Positions 23,690-35,868 of a stretch of DNA of 64,000 nucleotides are shown piece after piece. Origin of the DNA: Gordius sp. MW1 (Eukaryota; Nematomorpha; Gordioida; Gordea; Gordiidae); NCBI GenBank assembly GCA_964036665.1, contig OZ038530.1, positions 10,690,501-10,754,500 of the forward strand, in the 5' to 3' direction. The number at the start of each line of letters is the position of its first letter. Position 1 is the first letter of the stretch. The notes below the pieces were generated by a model, which saw only the letters and a list, made by a program, of their open reading frames with translations, did not search any database and was not told the origin of the DNA. The position numbers were made by a program, and so were the translations under genes.

Positions 23690-24335
23690 GTTTATATTCG
23701 TTTGCGTAAACCCCTTCTCCTTATCAAAATTCGTCCCACAATGTCTGGTATTAAATGATGTTCCATATTGTCTCAAATATGACACGGGGGCGCAGGTATC
23801 AGTCATTTACAAGAAAATATGGAACCAAGTAGGCAGTTCAAAGTTAAGACGAACTAATAACTTGACCGTGTTTGGTCAAGCTAGATATTATGGGAGAGGT
23901 GACTATTAAAGCGGAAGTTAGAGAAAAGTTTAAGTCTGCAATTGTACTAAAAGCATGGACGTACCGTTGTTTGGGTTACCTTGGATTTTAGAAAATAACG
24001 TTTGGAAATTCCGAAAGGATTAATAAAGTCTACAACGTTAAGTGATTCAAATTTTTGAGGCTGTTAAGAGAATGCAATTTATGCAAGAAACTTCTCAAGA
24101 AAATCACCAGAGGTGGTTTCATTCGTGTAACATCGGGACCAGCTATATCGACCTCGCCGTTGTTATTATTGTTGTAGCAGGTTAAATAAATTAAAAAAAA
24201 AATTGCAGATTTTTGATAACAGTCATGGAGAAGCAATCCAATGCATCTAAATGTAAAAACAGATGCACCACGTATATTTCCCGCCCGTCGCTCTCCATTT
24301 CCCCTAAGAAAACCGATTGAAAAAGAGCATGAAAG
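23690..24335 (+). mobile_element. Mag-like Ty3/gypsy fossil, protease part (left of the hAT composite)
   Basis: A broken + strand remnant with the aspartic protease motif YDTGAQVSVI near 23780 and the downstream linker near 23960. The hAT composite (24336-35860) interrupts it; reverse-transcriptase remains of the same kind continue right of the composite (35869-36590). Partial and badly broken. Confidence 0.6.
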
Positions 24336-24788
24336 TAGTGTTGTTAAATTGCTAACTTTAGCAATGCTAACTATGTGCTATGTCCGAGCACAAACACTAG
24401 CTGGGTAATATGCTAACACAATGAATACTAAGCTAACTGTTCGGTGCAATAGTTTTAACAGTAGCACGTAAAAATGCTCGAGAGGTTAGTCGATAGCAGC
24501 CAAATCTGTTAAAAAAATTTAGCAGGAGCTCGAGCAGTAAATTCGAGCAGATAGTAGATTGAATTGCTTTTGTTAAACTATTTTAGTTACTTACAATATT
24601 TGCTCATGGTATATTATAAAGTTATTATATTATAATTTTATAAGAAATTAAGCATGTTGAGCATAAATGATGGATTGCACGATAATAAGATGAGATTGTA
24701 TATTTGATTTTTTACTTGACATGTTATTATATACATTTTGAGTTTTTAGGTATAAATATTTTGTACAGGTGGTTAAATAAATATATAT

Positions 24789-25720
24789 GGGGTAAATGTC
24801 ATAATCTATGTTTATGATGCGATTTAAATTTTTTTTCAAATTGTGATTCACTAAGAGCTTATAAAATGTTTTTCACCTTTGAAATTAAGATTTTTGAAAG
24901 TTTAGCGGTCGCCCAGGTGACAAATGTCATAATCTACATTTATGATGCGATTTAAATTTTTTTTTCAAATTGTGACTCACTAGGAGCTTAAAAAATGTTT
25001 TTCACCTTTGAAATTAAGATTTTTTAAAGTTTAGCGGTCGCCCAGGTGACAAATGTCATAATCTACATTTATGATGCGATTTAAATTTTTTTTCAAATTG
25101 TGACTCACTAGGAGCTTAAAAAATGTTTTTAACCTTTGAAATTAAGATTTTTGAAAGTTTAGCGGTCGCCCAGGTGACAAATGTCATAATCTACGTTTGT
25201 GATGCGATTTAAATTTTTTTCAAATTGTGACTCACTAAGCGCTTAAAAAATGTTTTTCACCTTTAAAATTAAAATTTTTAAAAGTTTAGCGGTCGCCCAG
25301 GTGACAAATGTCATAATCTACATTTATGATGCGATTTAAATTTTTTTTCAAATTGTGACTCACTAGGAGCTTAAAAAATGTTTTTCACCTTTGAAATCAA
25401 GATTTTTGAAAGTTTAGCGGTCGCCCAGGTGACAAATGTCATAATCTACATTTATGATGCGATTTAAATTTTTTTTCAAATTGTGACTCACTAGGAGCTT
25501 AAAAAATGTTTTTCACCTTTGAAATCAAGATTTTTGAAAGTTTAGCGGTCGCCCAGGTGACAAATGTCATAATCTACGTTTATGATGCGATTTAAATTTT
25601 TTTTTCAAATTGTGACTCACTGAGAACTTAAAAAATGTTTTTCACCTTTGAAATTAAGATTTTTAAAAGTTTAGCGGTAGCCCCTATGACAAATATATTA
25701 ATCTATTTATGATGCGATTT
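24789..25720 (-). repeat. Tandem array, about 7 units of 128 bp, arm 1
   Basis: The word GCGGTCGCCCAGGTGAC recurs about every 128 bp from near 24906 to 25546, with a diverged last unit at 25674. Units are nearly identical. The array lies between the transposase 3' end and the terminal repeat, where hAT transposases bind subterminal motifs. Confidence 0.85.
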
Positions 25721-25861
25721 AAAACTTTTTAATTTTTACTTATAGATGGCAAAAATAATACTAAAAATCGTCATGGATAAAATATTTACAAATTTTATAA
25801 AGTCTAATAATAAATTTATAAAATCAATGATAAACATATAATAGATGAAATTATAACATAT

Positions 25862-27607
25862 TTAGTCTCTAAAATTTATATTTCGCCATGATTTCAGGCA
25901 CATCATATCACGAATTGTAGTAGGTGATAACCTATTACGCCTCGCAGTTAGAATGTTTCCCGCCATGGAAAACATCCGTTCACTTGGAACGGATGTGGTA
26001 GACTGCGCCAAATAATCTCTGGCCATTTTTCCCAATCCCGGGAACCGTAATTCATTTAGCCTCCACCATTCTAATACTGTATTGGCTGCTAAAGGAATAT
26101 CTTTTTCATATTCGCTCATTTCGCCAGCATAATCAACACAGGACTCTGTTGGACTAAATGCGTCATTAAAATATTATATAAAAATTTATTTACCTCCTTA
26201 AACGATTCAAAATGGCTAAGGTATAATCGTATTCTTTACGAGCAATCTCATCATGAAAACGAAATATTTCTTGTGATTTATAAATATTATGTAAATTCAC
26301 CAGCTTTTCATAATTCTCTAATAAAATATTAAATATTATTAAGTGATTAAAATAGAGGTACCTGTAGTATTCATGGATGAAGGTTTTAATTCTTGGATCT
26401 AAGTATCCAGCTACATAAAAATTGAAGCCTTCGTATTCTTTTATGTATTTCAAAAATTTGCTTCTCATGGCTTCACAAGCATCATGAAATAAGGCTTCAT
26501 TAGACCTTAGCGCTTCTTCCATTTTTGCGCAAAGGTCTTTTAAATAAATTAGGGCCATACCCACGGTGGCCTTTGAGTCATGACTAATTAAATTTGTTAC
26601 ACTATAAAAGGGAGATAAAAAATTTTCTATTTGGTTCATATTATCAATTTCTTCACTAGATAATGGAATTCCCTCGGAGGGATCAGTAGAATTTATTGTC
26701 AATATATTCTAATTTGTTTATAAATTGCAAAATAATTTATATTACTTTATTTATGATGGATAGCATATTGTAGGTGCTATTCCAACGTGTGGAAACATCC
26801 AGAGGGATGTTCGGCCCATCAAGTTCCTTAAATTTTTGTAAAAACATAGGGGAAACATGAAGTTTCCTCACAAATTCATGCACCTTTTGGAGGTGTGGTG
26901 ATAGAAATATAAGGCCCGCTTTCACGATAATATTAATTACGTGAGCCAAGCCCTTATATTAAAACATTCTGTTTGGTAGGAATGAAATAAAATTTTATTA
27001 ATATTGGCTGCCGCGTTCACAATATTTCCTCCATTACCTGTTGTAATGGAGATTACTTTGAATGTGATTTCATGGTCCTTAATAACCTTAAAAATTAAAG
27101 CATTAATATCGTGATCGTAAATTACCTTAAATATTAAATCTTTAATATCGTTGGTTGTGTGTGGGTATGGAAAATCCACAAATTCCAATAAATAATTTTC
27201 AAACTCCAAATTTTCATTGATAAAATGTAAGGTTATAGCGCAGAAAGCTGAAGAGTTAATCCCCGTCCACAAATCTGTGCTTAGACTTATCTTGCTTGAG
27301 AGTGTTTGTAATTTTTGATTAAAATTATTCTTTGTTTCATCATATAACACTTTCATATAATTCATCGCCGTTTGTCGGGTACATACTTTTGCCGATTTGT
27401 TTAAATATGTATATGACCTTTTAAAAACCTCATTTTCAAAAAAAGAAAAGGGTAAATAATTTTCAATAATGCCTTCTAAGATTAACATGTTTAATTGCTT
27501 ATTCTCATCTACAGTCATTTTTTTTGAGCCAACTAGGCTATTTTGTTCATCACGTTTATTTACATCTATCTCAGGGTGCGTGGTTGAAAGGTGTCTCTTC
27601 AAAGTTG
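25862..27607 (-). pseudogene. hAT (Ac-like) transposase, arm 1
   Basis: A cut-and-paste transposase read from 27607 downward. An acceptor ATACAG precedes TLKRHLSTTHPE, the second half of a BED zinc finger. Then come LSTDLWTG, ITTGNGGNIVNAA, DVSTRWNSTYNML, a 37-nt phase-0 intron (GTAAT..TTAG, 26736-26700), the helical insertion (KDLCAKMEEALRS, YLDPRIKTF), a 40-nt phase-2 intron (26193-26154), and the C-terminal dimerisation domain EWWRLNELRFPGLGKMARDY with STTSVPSERMFSMAGNILTA, ending at 25862. A frameshift lies near 26945. The exon carrying the first half of the BED finger is not found. The protein is nearly identical to the arm 2 copy. Confidence 0.85.
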
Positions 27608-27920
27608 CTGTATAATCAAAAAAAATATTCTTTAGAATAAGATAAATAAATATTTGAAAAACTTTTTTATTTGTAGCTGTTAAAAATATATTTTCTTAGG
27701 TAAATTTTTAACTTAAAATCATAGCTGAATAAATTGTAACGAGTGAAAATGGATTTCTTATTTAAAACCTATCCTAGTTTTAAATTATGAATAATAACAA
27801 AATTTTTTAAAATTTGAGATGATTTCATTGATATTTAGATAGTTATAAGATGTTAAAAAATGGGTTCAAATATACCCCACCCTAATTTAAAACATGGCTA
27901 CCCCTTAATAACCATTATTT

Positions 27921-28854
27921 ATACTCATGGGCGTAGCCGGGGGGGGGGCAGGGGAGGGCGGCAGCCTCTCCTAGATGGCGAAAATAAAATTCAATGCAAA
28001 AAGCCTTTAAAATATAAAAATTTTATGTTTTGATTTGCTACCTTACAGAGAATTCAGGGTTTGCTCTTAAATGCGAATTTTGTGGCACACATTAAAAGGT
28101 AAGTAGAAATTATCAGTGCCCCTACTAAAATGCATTTAAAATGTCCGTAAAAGACTCAACCTGGGATACGCTAGGCGAAAGTCGGGATATAAATTTTCAA
28201 ATTATTCAGGCTTAGCTTTGACCCTATGCCATAAATAGCAGTGCTAAGTAATCGTTTTAATAAGTTATGGGCGTTGTCAGGTTTAGGAGTCGGGGGGGGG
28301 GGGGAGGCGGCAAAGAATTTGTGTAAAAAATTGATATATTTTTTGACCTGCCATTAAAGCTCTGGCATTAACTAGAGAACTGCATGGCGGCCCGAGTCTA
28401 GGAATTTCAGAGCCGGGCCCGGGTCTTAATTTCATGTTTTAAAATCCTGACATAATTGAGAAGCACGTAGTCTTTAATTCTTTTAAAAATGATATATATC
28501 ATATCTTAAATTTTTTAATAAAAATTAATAATTATGTTTTTCATTCATTCTTTTTGCGCTTTTTTTCAACTATATGTGTTTTGAACCAAGATGGAATATC
28601 CGTCTTAAAATGCTTGAAATATTTATGAATGTTATTAGTGAAATAAAACGGGTACATAAAGGCTGAAACTTATTTTAAAATAGAATAAAACCAACAAATT
28701 GTTAAGGCTTTAATCACCTTTTAAAACAGCTGATTTATAACCGATGTTGGATTTGGTGGTATTATATTATTATATATTGGATCAACATTTAAAGATATTA
28801 AAAAATTAGAAAGCCTCGCTTGTTTTCAATGCAAAAATCCATTAATATAAATAA
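27921..28854. other. Central loop of the composite
   Basis: Single-copy spacer between the arms. It holds a CATGGGCGTAGCC-poly-G MITE end (27930), a similar GGGCGTTGTCAGG-poly-G start (about 28268), and a hAT-like end TAGAGAACTGCATGGCGGCC (28373) with GGGCCCGGG words. No gene is seen. Confidence 0.5.
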
Positions 28855-30510
28855 CTAGCTGACCCGGCAAACGTTGTTTTGCCATATTAAAAAAAATTTA
28901 AATAAGAAAATTTAAAACTACCAAAATTTTTTTTTAAAAACTCAACTATACGAAAAATAACAATAATTGATATTTTTAAAGGTGGTTAAAAACACAAAAT
29001 TTTACCTCAATAATGTTCGAATTTAAATTTTCACGAAGCAAATTTTTTTAAGTCAAATTTACCTATAATCAAAAAAAAATATCGCGCCTGGCCTTTATGA
29101 TAAAATATAAACAAAAGGCGGATACGGATACGCATATAGTTTATTTAACGAAAAATAACAAATAATTGATATTTTTAAGGGTGGTTAAAAACACAAAATT
29201 TTACCTCAATAATGTTCGAATTTAAATTTTCTTGAAGCATATTTTTTAAGTTATATTTACCTATAATCAAAAAAAAAATATTGCGCCTGGTCTTTATGAT
29301 AAAATATAACAAAAGGCGGATACGGATACGCATATAGTTTATTTAACGAAAAATCAAACGTTGTTTTGCCATTTACCCGGGTGTATTAGCAGAATATATA
29401 TCATGGGCGTACCCAGGTTTTGAATTAGGGGGGGGGGGAACAGATTATTGAAATTTTTAAAAATTTTAAACAAATAGTTAAAGAGGGTCCAAGGCCCAGG
29501 CCCACCCAAGTGAGAAAACCTGGCTCCATGGCCCCCCCCAAGGAAAAAATCTTTGGCCCCCTGGCCCTTCAAGCAATTTTTTTTATTTTTATGTAATTAA
29601 GAAACAATATCATAATCATGGGCGTAGCAAGGGGGGAGGCTGCCCCCCCTCCTAATTAGCCAGGGGGAAGCAAGGGGCGCGGCTGCCCCCTTCCTAATTT
29701 AAAAAAAGAAGGATTTCAATACAAAAACCCTTAAAAATTAAAAAAATTATGTTTACCCCCCCCCCCCCCCTATTTGAACTTAACTCAAAATAATACAGAT
29801 GCGTATTAGCGAATTTACACATAAATTAAATTATTTTGGTAAAATGAAATTTAAATTACGGTCGCAGGAAAATTTTTGGATAGTCGAGACCTTTTTTTTA
29901 TTTTTTTTTTGCTCTCAGGAAAATTTTTGGGTAGTCAAGACCTTTTTTTTTAATCTGCCCCCCTCCCCTAATTCAAAACCTGGGTACGCCCATGGATATA
30001 TCAACATTTATCGGCACTTTGTTAAAAGTATTTTCATTTTTCTCCTTATTTAACGTGCAAAATATTACAAAATTAGATTTTTTAATTTATTTAGCCAAGC
30101 AGGAGGGGGGGGGGGACACGACCGCCCTATAATAATAAAATTAATTGACGTGAAGAAAAATAAGCAAAAAATGGCTTTGATATGTTTCAAAGTGCGTAAA
30201 AAGTTTTCATTTTCCGCAACACATGCCTACTGCATTTATCACCAGACTACCTACACTATAGATAGAAAAGATATGCAGCAGTACGTGATGAGGGCATTTG
30301 ATTGACGTGCGATACAACGTCAAAACGCATAAAACCCAATATCTCGAAAACTACTGGACCGATTTGGCTGGAACATATCTTAAAACACGCTCCGGAGTGG
30401 CAGGAATAAACTGTGAAATTTTGAGCCAAATCGGTCCGGTAGTTCTCCAAAATTGGTGGCGGCATACATACACACATACATACACACATAGTTTCATTTT
30501 TATATATAAG
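28855..30510 (-). mobile_element. Non-autonomous Helitron inserted near the inner end of arm 2
   Basis: Read on the - strand it runs from TTATATATAAAAATGAAAC (30510) through an AAACTACCGGACCGATTTGG unit to GCAAACGTT..GCCGGGTCAGCTAG (28855) before T. The plan is the same as 15786-17419, including poly-C/G MITE stretches near 29430, 29650 and 29757. An internal part near 29040-29360 is duplicated. The first base of the usual TC start is altered. Confidence 0.7.
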
Positions 30511-30741
30511 GTGGTTATTAAGGGGTAGCCATGTTTTAAATTAGGGTGGGGTATATTTGAACCCATTTTTTAACATCTTATAACTATCTAAATATCAATG
30601 AAATCATCTCAAATTTTAAAAATTTTTGTTATTATTCATAATTTAAAACTAGGATAAGTTTTAAATAAAAAATCCATTTTCACTCGTTACAATTTATTCA
30701 GCTATGATTTTAAGTTAAAAATTTACCTAAGAAAATATATT

Positions 30742-32277
30742 TGGGCCATTCCAGGACAAATCAAAACGGTTTCGACCGACCATTTCAGATCAGGATAATT
30801 TTTGGTGAGGGTGTAGGTCTCACTTATTAGATTAATTTCTGAAAGTTTTAGCCATTTTGGGCCAATACTTTTTAAGTTAAGGACGTTTGAAGGGCCAAAA
30901 TCACGTTCGGGAGCGTTTTATGGATTTTACTATTTTTGTCATATTTTTGAAAGTAATTGCGTTATTCACTCAGATTTTGGTGCATTTTGTTCCTAAAAAA
31001 ATTCTCTATCGAAATAGTTTACCCAAAAACCTCAAACTTTTGCGGTTAATTTTTTGTGGTACAATTAGTGAATAATCATAAAAACATATTTCTCCGGTAT
31101 ATGAAATCACCAATTTCACAATGTGAACTCCTTTATGACCCATTATCATATTTCAATCATAAAAAATTTGGGCGCGGCTACGAGATGGTCAAAAAATCAA
31201 AAAATTGCATTTTCAACAAAAATATTTATAGATGGCGGTATAATCAATTATCACAAGAACATATTATGATGTTTATTTTTTATCATATTGCAAATTTATA
31301 AAGAATATATGGTAAATAAATAATATTGGAATAAAAATAAACTTAAATTTGATTTTTTTTCTGCGCAATTGGCAATTATCCGAGTTTGAAAATTAGATCT
31401 CGAATTTAAATTTAAATGATATATGGGTATGCTAAAATTAATATGAGGTTGAAAAAATTAATAAATACTAATATGATGGCAAAATTGTTCATATATTTTT
31501 ATTTTTATACTGATAATCCATGCTAAAAATAAAAAATTTATGCAGGATGAAAGTTATTTTAAAAAAAATTCTTGCTAGTTGTGACCATTTTTTATCTTAA
31601 TTAAACCTAAAGTTATTTTCAAACTCGGTTACTTGCCCACCGCGTAGATAAAAGTTCAAAATTTAAGTTGATTTTTAATCCAATATTATTTATTTACCAT
31701 ATGTTTTTTAAAAATTTGGAATTTGATAAAAAGCAAACACCATAATATGTTCTTGTGATAATTGATTATACCGCCATCTATAAATATTTTTGTTGAAAAT
31801 GCAATTTTTCAAATTTTTGACCATCTCATAGCCGCGCCCAAACTTTTTATGACTGAAATATGATAATGGGTCATAAAGGAGTTCACATTGTGAAATTGGT
31901 GATTTCATATACCGGAGAAATATGTTTTTATGATTTTTCACTAATTTTACCACAAAAAATTAACCGCAAAAGTTTGAGGTTTTTGGTTAAATTATTTCGA
32001 TAGAGAATTTTTTTAGGAACAAAATGCACCAAAATCTGAGTGAATAACGCAATTACTTTCAAAAATATGACAAAAATAGTAAAATTCATAAAACGCTCCC
32101 GAACGTGATTTTGGCCCTTTAAACGTCCATAACTTAAAAAGTATTGGCCCAAAATGGCTAAAACTTTCAGAAATTAATCTAATAAATGAGGCCTACACCC
32201 TCACCAAAAATTATCCTGATCTGAAATGGTCGGTCGAAAATCGTCTTTTTTTTGACGAATCGACATGGAATGGCCCA
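30742..32277. mobile_element. Foldback DNA element with ~650-bp inverted arms
   Basis: It starts TGGGCCATTCCAGGACAAAT and ends with an inverted TGGGCCATTCCATGTCGATT. The two arms (about 30742-31400 and 31625-32277) are near-identical inverted copies around a ~220-bp AT-rich loop. It interrupts arm 2 of the composite at a site uninterrupted in arm 1 (near 27680), which fixes its ends. The candidate target duplication is the short word TATT. It codes for nothing credible: its open frames are the same frame read twice. Family unassigned. Confidence 0.75.
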
Positions 32278-32354
32278 TATTTAACAGCTACAAATAAAAA
32301 AGTTTTCAAATATTTATTTATCTTATTCTAAAGAATATTGTTTTGATTATACAG

Positions 32355-34101
32355 CAACTTTGAAGAGACACCTTTCAACCACGCACCCTGAGATAGATGT
32401 AGATAAACGTGATGATCAAAATAGCCTAGTTGGCTCAAAAAAAATGACTGTAGATGAGAATAAGCAATTAAACATGTTAATCTTAGAAGGCATTATTGAA
32501 AATTATTTACCCTTTTCTTTATTTGAAAATGAGGCTTTTAAAAGGTCATATACCTATTTAAACAAATCGGCAAAAGTATGTACCCGACAAACGGCGATGA
32601 ATTATATGAAAGTGTTATATGATGAAACAAAGAATAATTTTAATCAAAAATTACAAACACTCTCAAGCAAGATAAGTCTAAGCACAGATTTGTGGACGGG
32701 GATTAACTCTTCAGCTTTTTGCGCTATAACCTTACATTTTATCAATGAAAATTTGGAGTTTGAAAATTATTTATTGGAATTTGTGGATTTTCCATACCCA
32801 CACACAACCAACGATATTAAAGATTTAATATTTAAGGTAATTTACGATCACGATATTAATGCTTTAATTTTTAAGGTTATTAAGGACCATGAAATCACAT
32901 TCAAAGTAATCTCCATTACAACAGATAATGGAGGAAATATTGTGAACGCGGCAGCCAATATTAATAAAATTTTATTTCATTCCTACCAAACAGAATGTTT
33001 TAATATAAGGTGCTTGGCTCAGGTAATTAATATTATCGTGAAAGCGGGCCTTATATTTCTATCACCACACCTCCAAAAGGTGCATGAATTTGTGAGGAAA
33101 CTTCATGTTTCCCCTATGTTTTTACAAAAATTTAAGGAACTTGATGGGCCGAACATCCCTCTGGATGTTTCCACACGTTGGTATAGCACCTACAATATGC
33201 TATCCATCATAAATAAAGTAATATAAAGTATTTTGCAATTTATAAACAAATTAGAATATATTGACAATAAATTCTACTGATTCCTCCGAGGGAATTCCAT
33301 TATCTAGTGAAGAAATTGATAATATGAACTAAATAGAAAAATTTTTATCTCCCTTTTATAGTGTTACAAATTTAATTAGTTATGACTCAAAGGCCACCGT
33401 GGGTATGGTTCTAATTTATTTAAAAGACCTTTGCGCAAAAATGGAAGAAGCGCTAAGGTCTAATGAAGCCTTATTTCATGATGCTTGTGAAGCCATGAGA
33501 AGCAAATTTGTGAAATACATAAAAGAATACGAAGGCTTCAATTTTTATGTAGCTGGATACTTAGATCCAAGAATTAAAACCTTCATCCATGAATACTACA
33601 GGTACCTCTATTTTAATCACTTAATAATTTTTAATATTTTATTAGAGAATTATGAAAAGCTGGTGAATTTACATACTATTTATAAATCACAAGAAGGATT
33701 TCGTTTTCATGATGAGATTGCTCGTAAAGAAGACGATTATACCTTAGCCATTTTGAATCGTTTAAGGAGGTAAATAAATTTTTATATAATATTTTAATGA
33801 CGCATTTAGTCCAACAGAGTCCTGTGTTGATTATGCTGGCGAAATGAGCGAATATGAAAAAGATATTCCTTTAGCAGCCAATACAGTATTAGAATGGTGG
33901 AGGCTAAATAAATCACGGTTCCCGGGATTGGGAAAAATGGCCAGAGATTATTTGGCGCAGTCTACCACATCCGTTCCAAGTGAACGGATGTTTTCCATGG
34001 CGGGAAACATTCTAACTGCGAGGCGTAATAGGTTATCACCTACTACAATTCGTGATATGATGTGCCTGAAATCATGGCGAAATATAAATTTTAGAGACTA
34101 A
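32355..34101 (+). pseudogene. hAT (Ac-like) transposase, arm 2
   Basis: The inverted twin of the arm 1 transposase. Exon 32355-33217 carries TLKRHLSTTHPE, LSTDLWTG, SITTDNGGNIVNAA, CLAQVINIIV and DVSTRWYSTYNML. After a 37-nt intron (33218-33254), exon 33255-33769 carries the helical insertion and contains one in-frame stop early on. After a 40-nt intron (33770-33809), exon 33810-34101 carries the dimerisation domain with SVPSERMFSMAGNILTARRN. The breaks differ from those of arm 1, so the copies decayed independently after pairing. The N-terminal half of the BED finger is missing here too. Confidence 0.85.
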
Positions 34102-34234
34102 ATATGTTATAATTTCATCTATTATATGTTTATCATTGATTTTATAAATTTATTATTAGACTTAATAAAATTTGTAAATATTATATCCATGACTATTTTT
34201 AGTATTATTTTTGCCATCTATAAGTAAAAATTAA

Positions 34235-35432
34235 AAAATTTTAAATCGCATCATAGATAGATTAATATATTTGTCATAGGGGCTACCGCTAAACTTTTAA
34301 AAATCTTAATTTCAAAGGTGAAAAACATTTTTTAAGTTCTCAGTGAGTCACAATTTGAAAAAAAAATTTAAATCGCATCATAAACATAGATTATGACATT
34401 TGTCACCTGGGCGACCGCTAAACTTATAAAAATCTTGATTTCAAAGGTGAAAAACATTTTTTAAGCTCCTAGTGAGTCACAATTTGAAAAAAAAATTTAA
34501 ATCGCATCATAAATGTAGATTATGACATTTGTCACCTGGGCGACCGCTAAACTTTCAAAAATCTTAATTCAAAGGTGAAAAACATTTTTTAAGCTCCTGG
34601 TAAGTCACAATTTGAAAAAAAATTTAAATCGCATCATAAACATAGATTATGACATTTGTCACCTGGGTGACCGCTAAACTTTCAAAAATCTTGATTTCAA
34701 AGGTAAAAAACATTTTTTAAACTCCTAGTGAGTCACAATTTGAAAAAAAAATTTAAATCGCATCATAAACGTAGATTATGACATTTGTCACCTGGGCGAC
34801 CGCTAAACTTTTAAAAATCTTAATTTCAAAGGTGAAAAACATTTTTAAGCGCTTGGTGAGTCACAATTTGAAAAAAAAATTTAAATCGCATCATAAATGT
34901 AGATTATGATATTTGTCACCTGGGCGACCGCTAAACTTTTAAAAATCTTGATTCAAAGGTGAAAAACATTTTTTAAGCTCCTAGTGAGTCACAATTTGAA
35001 AAAAAAATTAAATCGCATCATAAATGTAGATTATGACATTTGTCACCTGGGCGACCGCTAAACTTTCAAAAATCTTAATTTCAAAGGTGAAAAACATTTT
35101 TTAAGCGCTTGGTGAGTCACAATTTGAAAAAAAAATTTAAATCGCATTATAAACATAGATTATGACATTTGTCACCTGGGCGACCGCTAAACTTTCAAAA
35201 ATCTTAATTTCAAAGGTGAAAAACATTTTTTAAGCTCCTAATGAGTCACAATTTGAAAAAAAAATTTAAATCGCATCATAAACGTAGATTATGACATTTG
35301 TCACCTGGGCGACCGCTAAACTTTCAAAAATCTTGATTTCAAAGGTGAAAAACATTTTATAAGCTCTTAGTGAGTCACAATTTGAAAAAAAATTTAAATC
35401 GCATCATAAACATAGATTATGACATTTACCCC
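34235..35432 (+). repeat. Tandem array, about 9 units of 128 bp, arm 2
   Basis: The word GTCACCTGGGCGACCGCTAA recurs about every 128 bp between 34400 and 35320; the first unit (34283) is diverged as in arm 1. The array has about two more units than arm 1, so it has expanded or shrunk since the palindrome formed. Confidence 0.85.
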
Positions 35433-35868
35433 ATATATATTTATTTAACCACCTGTACAAAATATTTATACCTAAAAACTCAAAATGTATATAATAACAT
35501 GTCAAGTAAAAAATCAAATATACAATCTCATCTTATTATCGTGCAATCCATCATTTATGCTCAACATGCTTAATTTCTTATAAAACTATAATATAATAAC
35601 TTTATAATATACCATGAGCAAATATTGTGTAACTAAAATAGTTTAACAAAAGCAATTCAATCTACTATCTGCTCGAGCTCCTGCTAAATTTTTTTAACAG
35701 ATTTGGCTGCTATCGACTAACCTCTCGAGCATTTTTACGTGCTACTTTTAAAACTATTGCACCAAACAGTTAGCTTAGCACTCATTGTGTTAGCATATTA
35801 CCCAGCTAGTGTTCGTGCTCGAGTTTTTAGTTGAAGCTGCTTAGCAATTTAACAACTATACATGAAAG

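Larger units (their letters stand above)
24328..35868. mobile_element. 11.5-kb palindromic hAT composite with two inverted transposase copies
   Basis: Element 24336-35860 starts TAGTGTTGTTAAATTGC and ends with the inverted TATAGTTGTTAAATTGC (15 of 17 match). Identical CATGAAAG at 24328-24335 and 35861-35868 is a perfect 8-bp hAT target duplication. Arm 1 (24336 to about 27920) and arm 2 (about 28844-35860, less two insertions) are inverted copies. Each has the end, a tandem array, and a transposase reading from centre outward. The central loop (27921-28843) is single copy. Arm 2 was later entered by a Helitron (28855-30510) and a foldback element (30742-32277); without them the arms are about 3.6 and 3.8 kb. 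Both outer ends are the same (3') end of the transposon. The perfect duplication indicates that the palindrome inserted as one unit. It lies inside a gypsy fossil. Confidence 0.85.

Noticed and set aside
24789-25720. Regular repeats resembling a CRISPR array
   Set aside because: Units are 128 bp and nearly identical throughout with no variable spacers, and the array is mirrored in the other arm of a hAT. It is a tandem array in eukaryotic DNA.
30887-31953. Open frames of 60-81 codons in the foldback element
   Set aside because: The same frames appear in both inverted arms because the DNA is duplicated, and they show no motif or coding composition.
33601-33645. Possible intron (GTACCT..TTAG) in the hAT transposase exon
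   Set aside because: The frame is open through it in both arms and removing it would break the downstream frame.
24648-35573. Matching 67-codon frames at 24648-24851 (-) and 35370-35573 (+)
   Set aside because: They are the two inverted copies of the array edge; AT-rich, low-complexity translation, not a gene.
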